From Glandiceps talaboti (Eukaryota; Hemichordata; Enteropneusta; Spengelidae), in NCBI RefSeq assembly GCF_964340395.1, contig NC_135569.1:8468540-8532539 (forward strand): a stretch of DNA of 64,000 nt. Reading direction: 5' to 3'. Shown in pieces: positions 55,210 through 64,000 of the stretch. The notes under the pieces were generated by a model that was not told where the DNA came from, did no database searches, and worked only from the letters and a program-made list of their open reading frames with translations. The position numbers were made by a program, and so were the translations under genes. The stretch's first letter is position 1, and each line of letters starts with the position of its first letter.

Positions 55210-55309
55210 GATATCTGGTTACCTTGTATGTTTACTTTGGAAATTGCTCATGGCAAAGTGATTCCAATTTTGTTTACATTGTACACTATGTTTGATGATT
55301 GGGTTCAAG
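55210..55309 (+). CDS. Candidate exon, second half of a TIR-like domain
   Basis: Acceptor GTGTTTCGACAG, donor GTATCA. The phase-0 frame is open throughout: CMFTLEIAHGKVIPILF then YTMFDDWVQ. The arrangement E-I-A-x-x-K-x-I-P-I followed about 12 residues later by D-x-W is that of TIR domains of the E-Y-A...K-x-I-I-P-L...P-D-G-W-L-G type. No exon carrying the first half of a TIR domain was found, and the phase does not fit 53082 directly. Resemblance is by eye. Confidence 0.32.
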
Positions 55310-55314
55310 GTATC

Positions 55315-57370
55315 AATTTCCTTATGTAGAAAATGCTCTTTTTTACCTTGTAAAATATATGATAAATGTAGAATTACCGTCTAATTTATAACTTAACTTT
55401 ATTTTGCAAAATAATATATTTTCTCTCCCTTTTTATGACAATTCAACAGTGTAACAATAAATGAAAATTGGAAAATTTGGAGAATAGTGAATTATTGAAA
55501 TTCTGGTTGTGCTACTGTAACTACTTTCATGTATTGTATAATTTCTGTATTTGCACCATGATGTGAATATTACAGGAGAAATTAAGTTGCCTTGGTGTTT
55601 CAGCCATGGGACATGATGTTTTTAATACAAAGATAGACACAGTTCAATTTTAGACTAACAATAACAGTAACAGAGACAGTACAACACACATACACAGCAG
55701 GATCCTTGCTATTCTTTCACAGTGCTTTTAAATTAGATAGAGTCTTCTGCTGGACAAATTACAAATGGACCTGATGACATGACAAAATAATGTCAGACAG
55801 ACTTATATCACTGAGAGATGCACCATATGCAGATGACAAAAAAGTCTTAATGAAGCTTAGTGATTGAGATGCCATGATGTCCGACCAAACATCTACCACT
55901 GAGTCAGTAATAACAGTCACTTTTTTGTCAAAAATACTTCACATGATGGATCCCAGACAGATAATAACATTCCATATTTAATATCATAATTAATATGTCT
56001 TGTTGTAGGTTGAATCACAATGGAAAGTTTCCATTGTGTGCTATTAATGAGTTTTAGTTGGTTTTTCCCTTTGGCAAAAAGTACCTCATACATGCGAGAT
56101 TACATGTATGTATCTATGTGTGTTGCTGTGTCACTTTGATTCACTGTCTCACTAAGGTGTGTATTTGCTGGAAACATCATTAACACTCAAACTGATTGAT
56201 TTTAAAAAATGCACTCAAACTGATTGGTTACAATGGGGAGTGATACCGTATGTCAGCCTAATTCATTATATTCAAATGAAGCCAGTATTATGAATGCCAA
56301 TGAAATAATTTACATGCAGACAATATTGTGTAAACATCTACGAACAAGGATGTTATGACTGCCATTTGGGGCATGGCTAAATTAATTATTTGGTGTTCCT
56401 AGCATTATAGTCAGACAGTGAAGCGAAATCACAAATCTTGATGTAAACATTCTAGGCTTTTAATAGAAAACAATGAACACACATCATTAATAGTTTCATT
56501 TATGCTTGCTATGATATGGGCAATTTGATTGGTTAACAATCTATGAATATTTTGCCATGAATATCCCTATAATATGCCAAATTCTACAACATACATTTGT
56601 ACCGTCACAATTTACTCTTCAAAAAAGAGCTGCTTCAGCATTTTAATATTAAATGTTTAGTTTGCACAATAATATTGTACTGATTCTGAAAGAGAATTAC
56701 TTCACATTCATCCAAAATTATGCTAACGAATCGTCTCATGGTTTATATGGTTCCTACTCAGTCATTAGGTACTTTTGTAGCATATGCAAATCAAAAGCCC
56801 AAAGTAGGTTCTACTCATATAGTTTGCGAGTCATCATTTTTACCGATAGTTCATTGAACTCATCTATAGATAATTAAAAATATTCACAGTCCACAAAATC
56901 TGAATTTCAGTAATCGCTGTCATCAATCTCAGAAATTGACAACCATCGATTTTCTGTAATCCCATGTACACAGGTCATCATGCTTAAGGTTAGAACGTGC
57001 TTCACCTGGAATTCACTGGATACAGAACCCTTCAATAGTATACCATATTTGATAATCATAGATTGTATTCACCAGGTGATACGTGTAATTGTGTTGCCAA
57101 GCTCAAACAAGCATAAATTCTTCCCTTTAAAGTGGAAGCCGTTTTAAGTACTTCAGTTTGGATTCACTCAGTACAGATTATCATATCTGATGTCGTAAAA
57201 TGGTCGAGTTCATTATATGCTGTTGATCCCACAACCTTACTCCTTCTCCTTTTACAGTGGACGCCATTTTGTATACATAACAAACAACACTAACCCATGA
57301 TAGAAGACTCATTACTGGATGGATGGCAGTTTCAATTCTTAACCACTTCAACATTGTTAAGGCAAGATAC
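55315..57370. other. Non-coding stretch
   Basis: A dispersed repeat at about 56190-56355 (CACTCAAACTGATTGGTTAC, GTCAGCCTAATTCATTATAT) recurs at 63430-63615. No supported exon. Confidence 0.4.
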
Positions 57371-57372
57371 TG

Positions 57373-57955
57373 ACTAGCATGGCAAATTGATACTACCTAT
57401 GTGTATCTATAGCTATGTGTATACTGCATGGCAAATTGATACTTACTATGTGTATCTATAGCTATGTGTATACTGCATGGCAAATTACCACTCACTATGT
57501 GTATCTATTTTATAGCTATGTGTATACTGCATGGCAAATTACCACTTACAATGTGTGTATATTTTATAGCTATGTGTATACTGCATGGCAAATTACTACT
57601 CACTATGTGTATCTATTCTATACATAGCTATGTGTATACTGCATGGCAAATTACTACTAATACAATGTATATCTATAGCTATGTGTATACTGCGTGGCAC
57701 ATTACTACTTATAATACATATCTATAGCTATAAAATGTATGTGTATACTGCGTGCCAAATTACTACTTACGATATGCATCTATAGCTATGTGTATACTGC
57801 GTGGCAAATTACCACATACGATACATATCTATAGCTATGTGTATACTGCATGGCAAATTACTACGTTGGATACTTATCTATAGCTATGTGTATACTGCGT
57901 GCCAAATTACTACGTACGATATGTATCTATAGCTATGTGTATACTGCATTGTTGT
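57373..57955 (+). repeat. ~49-60-bp minisatellite, about 11 units
   Basis: TATAGCTATGTGTATACTGC then ATGGCAAATTACTACTTAC repeated with variable spacers; the MCILHGKL-type ORFs are artefacts. Confidence 0.95.
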
Positions 57956-57959
57956 CGCT

Positions 57960-59640
57960 GTGCACTTGCATGTTCATAATGATAGTAACACAACGTACTT
58001 ATTTTATATTCCTAAAGTCAATGTGTCATGGGTTAATTTTGTACTATTTAAAGGCTGTAGTAATCATTGCAATTGTATATTATGTGATCTGGTCTGTGCA
58101 ATTACTGTCATAAATGAGTTCACTTTAATATACATGCAATATGCTGCTGTGTACTAATTTTTCATGTCTGAACTGCTGACAGTATATTGTCATATTGCGT
58201 AAACAGTTGTATATGTAATCTTGTTTGTACAGTTACTGTCATTATTTTTATTTCATAAAAAATGGTGATTTTAGAAGAAAATATATTATGTATGTCAGAA
58301 GGTATCAGCTCAGGTGTTGCTATTCTGTTGTAGTGTAACAATATATGTTTAATTGTAATGTGGTTTTGAAATATTGTTTTATGGATTTAACAAAAAAATA
58401 TTGAATATTTTTTTAATATTGTATGTCAGGTATTGATATTGTGAGTAGTTACTTGTTGTGTGTATGTGTATACTTGTAGAACATTGGTGTCTTGGAAAAA
58501 AGTAAACATTGATTCTAAGATATTGGAAAAGTATGAAAACTTTCACAAAAACATAATATTGCTTAGAAATGTGTAGGTTAGTCCTATACACGTTACAATC
58601 ATCTCCATGGATTTCTCTAGCACAGAATTTTGTTATACCACCAATAGTGATAGCTTCAGCTACTGGAGTGTTGATATTTATAAACATGATGGTGTTATCA
58701 CATCTTCATATCACTTACATTCAAACTGGTGGTTGAGTTTGTAGTAAACTGAATGTGTTATTGTCTGTAGACTTGTACATTCAGTCATACACATACAGAC
58801 ACAAGACACATGTACTGCTGCTATAAAGTACTAGTCTTTACTAGAAGTAAAGTATTAACTAAAGTGATCATGTGACATACAGATATGTTGGTATATAGGT
58901 TAAACCATTATACAATAGGTGGTATACGTTACATGGTAACATCTCCTTTTCTTTCTAAGATTGTTTCATTGTTCATCAATATCATTATTATAGTCATTGC
59001 AGTTTGTTCAACGCTGGATAGATAAGTATATGTTGAAGAATATATATGAATAAATACTTGATCAGTTAATTTCATTCAACTTGGTAACAGAATGAAGTAA
59101 CCAATTACAACATCTTGTCTCTGTTTCACTATTGACATGCGCTATTCATCCCTTCCCTGTAGAAAATTTAGCTAGATTTTCGATAGAATTTGTCCATTTG
59201 ACTATACATTAAAAAGATATTATAGAGGCTGACTTCACAAAGTAACTAGACTTTCAAAATAGTGGTTATTGAAAGATACTCATACATATTTTGGCAATCT
59301 AACCAGTTTTATCATAACTATAAAGTAGAAGTATATGTTATTTTCTTAATATATAAAACTACGAACACAAAATATTTCAACGTCTCTATCTTGGCATTTG
59401 CATGTTTGAATTCAGATCAAAAGGTTATCCAATCTCCTCAACATGTGAAATGGCTTATCGGGCAATCCTCTCATGTACATGTTGAATCCCTTATTTTGGG
59501 AATATAGTGTATATAATATATACTTGCTGGAAGGTGTACAATGTATGTTTGTTATTAGGATAAAACTTTGATCACGCAATGTTTATTTGAGCCATCCGTA
59601 TGGGAGTAGGGGATTAAATTGACTCATGATGTACACATCT
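57960..59640. other. Mostly non-coding stretch
   Basis: A minus-strand ORF (58379-58687, starts MFININTPVAEAITIGGITK) has fair composition only in its first 40 residues and no recognised domain. Confidence 0.35.
59416..59507 (+). CDS. Weak candidate terminal exon
   Basis: Acceptor GCATGTTTGAATTCAG, then QKVIQSPQHVKWLIGQSSHV and a stop at 59505-59507. Its start phase fits the end of 55210-55309. No domain recognised; may be chance. Confidence 0.15.
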
Positions 59641-59647
59641 GCAGTCT

Positions 59648-59998
59648 AAGGCCAAATGAAACAAATTGTGTGTCTCCAATAACCAGACCGACCCTAGTTT
59701 AAGCCTCTGACCCTAACCATTTTTTTAAACATTTAAAACAAAAAAAAGAAATTCTTTGTCTTCTTGACTTTATGCTTGTCTGTTTCCTTCACCAGCAATG
59801 TCTCTACATATTTTTGTCAAACTATCACAGGAGGGTATTCTCAGTGACCGACATTTTGTTTGTTTTTGGGTCAAAGCAATATTGTTCAAAAATAAAAAAC
59901 AAAATTAAAAAGATAAGATAAAATAAAAATCCCGACCTACCTACCCTATTTTCTGAGGCCGGAATATCGGAAACACACAATTATTTTTTCCTTGCCAA
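59648..59998 (-). mobile_element. MITE family B copy, reverse, diverged
   Basis: Begins AAGGCCAAATGAAACAAATT, ends CCGACCTACCTACCCTATTT and CACACAATTATTTTTTCCTT, the family termini in reverse. Confidence 0.68.
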
Positions 59999-59999
59999 A

Positions 60000-62900
60000 T
60001 ATAAATATATGCATGTGAAGTTGAGCAAATAGATTATGTAGTTTCATCCACAACGTTAACACGCTTTAGGCAATCAATGGTACAACTGGAAAATGTGATT
60101 TGCATGGATGAAAGTAACTTATGTTGGCTTTCTGAGATAAAAATAGCATCCCATTGGATTTCCTTTAAGGCTATACTTAATAATGTGACTCATTTGAAAC
60201 GAAAATTGGTTACATGAGTAGACTTTCATGTCGCAGCATAAATCTCAGCTTAATTGTAACAGCCGTGTAATGACTTCCTAATGTGAAAGTACCCACAGAG
60301 TGTATTTTTACCAAGGCATAGTTCACAGTAGTCGTGAATAAAAAGTACTGTTCAGTAGTAGAAACTTTTTCAAAAAACACGACAAATGCTACAAACTGAG
60401 CTAATGAGATGTTGCCCGTAGCTAAGTGTAAATTCAGGCTCACAAAAAGTGAACCTTGCGAAAAAGTTACATTTCTATCTTGTTTTGATGAGTTTGTTCA
60501 ACAGCGTGATTGTAATACTTGTGTAGACAGTCTTTGCTTTTATTACTATGTTCACAGTGAGACTACAAATTGTGAGTTTTCACTCTAAGGTGACATAAGT
60601 AGTAAAACTGATCAACTAGATTTGGATCCCATTCACATTGTATTTTCTACTTGACACAGTGTCGACATAAATCACATACCAAAATCATCCAATATTAGCA
60701 TCGCCTTCATTTGCTCCAATCATTTAGCAGTAACCCTGAACTTTGGCCTTGGAAATTTTCTTTTCCTAAGAAACTAAATACACTTATGCAATCAAATGGA
60801 ACTTTGTGTCAGACACTAAAGATAAGTCGACTCTAAACAGCCCTTCTTTACCTGACCTATATTAAACCCAACTCTGGGGTGACACAACTGTTCATATTTG
60901 TTTTTTCTATGTCAGGTTAAGATAAGAGACTACTCAGAGTCGACATAACTAGCAAAGTGTGAACCCCTATAAGTTATACACATTAATGTATCAACAAATC
61001 ATTCAACTAAGCATCTTAATGACTATAACATCCAAAGAGATACATTCACAACAGATATTAAAAAAATAGAACAAATAATTGAAAATCCGCACTTTGATGG
61101 GAATAAAAGTAACTTGCACTGGTTTCAACCATGTCAACTACACTGGTCTACTCAGTACTGTCAATGTAGCTAGAAGACAACATTTCTGTGTAGGTGTATA
61201 TACGTGTACTTTGTACAAAACTGAAATTGAGTCATGGCTTACAGACGTAAAGTGTGGTCACCTAGAAATCGCTTTATTCAATCCAAAATACCAATTTCCA
61301 CTGTGACAGGTGATGTACATTTGTATAAGTATGTTATTTGCCAAATATGTGAAATATTTGTTACTTGAGATGATTTGTTGAGACTGGTAATAACCGCTCG
61401 CCACCAGAACAAATTGTCTCTCACAGCAAATATTTTTGTATATTTAGCAAATAAAAGACTTATTTGACTGAAAAGGAATTAAGATTTTATGATGCAAAAT
61501 TTGATTTTTGTGGCATATGTTTTACTGTTATAAGATGCAAGAAAAATGTGGCATTGTTTTATTAAAGATTCAAGAGTTTATTGTGCACCTCTACAAAAAA
61601 TGTACATAACTTGCATGTTGCATTAGAATTATACTATGATTAGATGCGTGTACAGGTAGAAGTAAGAGTCATCTGTCAATACTCGATCCGATTATTTTCT
61701 GTTAATACATCAGGAAGATCACTTTTATCTACAACTATCTATTACTTGTCAAATAATGGTCCAATTTATGTTCTTTTTAGGTTGTTAAAAGGACTTCTGA
61801 CATAATGCTGGCGTTGAATTATGGCTCTGCATATTGCATCTTTTAAATATGTCATTTTGTTACAATTATAGTAAACCAGGCACATTGTTATCTGATATGT
61901 TGTACTTTGATATGTCGATGGAATGGATGAGTTGTGATTTTGATAGAGATAAAATTGAGGTTCAAATTCTGAGTGAGAATAATGAAACTTTTACATTCAA
62001 TAGAAAACTGTAAAGTCTACATAAATACAGTGTAAAATGTAAATTGTAAAAATATACAAACTCAACATTTCTTAATGTAAAAATCAGTAAATTTGAATGG
62101 AATTTGTACTGAAAACATTCATTAAAAAAGAAAATCTTGTGAAAACGGTATCTTATATTACAAATAGAGACATAGAAATAAGAGCACACTTTTGGACAAA
62201 ATGTGCAGCAACATTTAAAATGTAACTTTAATATTTGACTGTATGCAAAGACATTTAGTAGAAAACTGCTAATGAAATTGGTAGTCATATTGTTAACGTA
62301 CGTATAGATGAAATTGGAATCTTCAATTTTGCCATTACTATTTGTTTAATAAAATCTCCAACCCTTCCCAGGTAATATTAAAAAAAAACATGTGACATGC
62401 AGATTTTTGAATACAAAATGTAGAGTCAAAAATGATGTTAAAATTTAGCCATTTTAGAATCCAATATGGCCGCTGTGTTAATGTTATGGGAAAGTAAAAC
62501 GATTCTCGATTTCCTTGGAAACAGTATGGCACTTCAAAATTACTTTCATTATTTCAAAAGGGTTACTAAGGAAAAGACTTTCAGGCTGCAAAGGTATTTT
62601 GATTATCAAACAGATTGGTTGCTAAGGTGCTGTTGGTTGCTAAGGTTTGTAATTGAAACTATTGAAACTCTTCCAAAAACATGGTACTCGGCAACAACAG
62701 ACAAACACAATCGCTTGCACATAAATTATTCACACATCAAATGGAAAAAAACAAGGAAAAAGGGGCTTGTGATGGGAAAGAAAACAAACTGACCATCTTT
62801 TAATGTATTCTCATTGGTGAATACGTAAAGGTGGAACTGGTTATTGTTGGCACCTTGACGTCCTTAGATCTTTAATAATTAAGATTAATTAATCAAATTA

Positions 62901-63425
62901 TTTAACAGCTTTTCAGTATGTGTAATGAAAAACCTCAGTTCGATCATGTTTTGTACAAAATTGTATGTATCGTCTATAAATATCAACTTTCTGTAACAAC
63001 ACGCATTCCCAAGACATTTACATATGTTCACACATACTAACTTTATCATCAAAATCACGAGCTGCTCATTGTTGTCATGGATTTTCATAGAGGAATTACT
63101 GTGTTGTTCACTGTATACATTCAAATTTGACAATATTCCCCATAAAGTTAGGGGGCCTTTTATATAAGTCTTGCCTTTGAAAGAATTTGAGAGTCGTGAC
63201 TGCATCTAGCAATTACCTACTCATCTCAGGCCTAGAGGGGGCAAGATCATTTTATGGAAGGAGGGAGGACACCCACCACTGTTAGTCTGTCTACAGATTT
63301 TAACTCAGATTTCCTGTTTACAAAGCGATCTGGGATTTGCTTCACTGTCTCTCTAACTTCATGTATTGATAGCAGTAGGAAACTATTAATGTTGTTTGAA
63401 AATTGTGTGATCAAACTGAATGGTT
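60000..63425. other. Non-coding stretch
   Basis: ORFs of 60-108 codons on both strands have no domain, no consistent splice sites and skewed composition. Nothing further supported. Confidence 0.4.
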
Positions 63426-63429
63426 TGAA

Positions 63430-63615
63430 AAACTGTATGCACTCAAATTGATTGGTCGCAAGGGGGAGTGATAACTTACGTCAGCCTAATTGACTATATT
63501 CAAATGAAGTCATTATATAACAGCTGGTGCCCTTGTTGAGATGAGCACACATGCAAGAGCAACGTAATTTACATATCGAGAATATTATGTAAATAACTAC
63601 AAACAGGCATGCTGA
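63430..63615 (+). repeat. Dispersed repeat shared with 56190-56355
   Basis: CACTCAAATTGATTGGTCGC, GTCAGCCTAATTGACTATAT and ATTCAAATGAAG match in order; the family B MITE begins immediately after it. Confidence 0.6.
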
Positions 63616-63616
63616 A

Positions 63617-63992
63617 AGGTGTTAAAAAAATTGTGGTTCCAATTACATTCAATTTTAAAATAGGTGGGGTACCATAGGTAGATTTTTTATTTTATTTTAT
63701 TTTTTTATTTTTTTCATGTGTGAGTGTCTAGTTCAGGTTTTCCCTTGTTTTCCAAATGGTCTCTGCATTGTTTATTTCTTCCTATCAGATGTACAGCCAT
63801 TACAGATTGGAAGAATAGTTTTATATTGTCTTTTTAAGTTGTTTCCACACCCACTCTTTCATGCGAGACTTCATGATTTTCGTGATTTTATCATTATTTT
63901 TCTCAAATACATACAAAAAAGTTTAGGGTCGGTGTGAAAAACTAGGTGGGATTGGGTAACTGGAACTAAAAAACTTTTTTTATTTGGCCTAA
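63617..63992 (+). mobile_element. MITE family B copy
   Basis: Starts AGGTGTTAAAAAAATTGTGG with AAAATAGGTGGGGTACCATA, ends GGTAACTGGAACTAAAAAAC and TTTGGCCTAA. Confidence 0.82.
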
Positions 63993-64000
63993 CTGCTGTT

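Noticed and set aside
57238-57280. Strong acceptor CTCCTTTTACAG followed by short frames
   Set aside because: All three frames stop within about 15 codons and no donor follows.
57415-57785. MCILHGKL-type repeated ORFs
   Set aside because: Shadow of the ~50-bp minisatellite; units are not multiples of three and frames drift.
61079-61306. 75-codon ORF with fair composition
   Set aside because: No consistent splice sites, no domain and no phase link to other candidates.
62466-62792. 108-codon ORF starting MAAVLMLWESKTIL
   Set aside because: Built on ATGGCCGC and GGTTGCTAAGG phrases typical of dispersed repeats; Lys-rich end; no domain.

Overview
This is a eukaryotic genomic window, AT-rich (roughly one third GC by eye), with GT-AG introns, many microsatellites and minisatellites and a dense load of short inverted-repeat (MITE-like) elements. 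Gene structure and repeat style suggest a marine invertebrate animal (lancelet, hemichordate, echinoderm or lophotrochozoan); I cannot name the species.

Region 1 (1-17107, + strand): 23 exons give one continuous frame of 1005 codons plus stop for a P5B-type transport ATPase of the ATP13A family, closest in wording to ATP13A3. Every junction was placed by hand; all intron phases agree and the exon lengths sum to 3018 bases, exactly 1006 codons. The N-terminal ~200 residues lie upstream of the window. The A-domain TGES, M4 PPALP, phosphorylation DKTGTLTE, KGAPE, TGDN and GDGAND motifs are all present. One intron uses a GC donor. Introns carry microsatellites, MITEs, LINE 3' tails and a SINE-like pair.

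Region 2 (17108-26240): 3'-flanking and non-coding DNA with possible poly(A) signals, a (GT)n tract, a 12-bp and a 27-bp tandem array, a long-TIR element with a 10-bp target duplication, and a Harbinger-like MITE with TTA flanks.

Region 3 (26240-64000): no obvious gene in conventional ORFs. A CpG-rich segment at 26240-26690 ends in a good splice donor, and small candidate exons downstream (41778, 42032, 48455, 53022) join it in consistent phase into a helical, armadillo-like peptide. A further exon-like segment at 55210-55309 resembles the second half of a TIR domain. I propose, with low to moderate confidence, an unannotated + strand gene with very long introns. The rest is repeats: six MITE families, foldback elements, 54-bp, 48-bp, ~50-bp and ~60-70-bp tandem arrays, and a cluster of ATTTGCAT octamers.

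The ATPase would act in a late endosomal, lysosomal or plasma membrane as a polyamine/cation pump. The second locus, if real, has no visible functional link to it. No rRNA, tRNA gene or CRISPR array was found.
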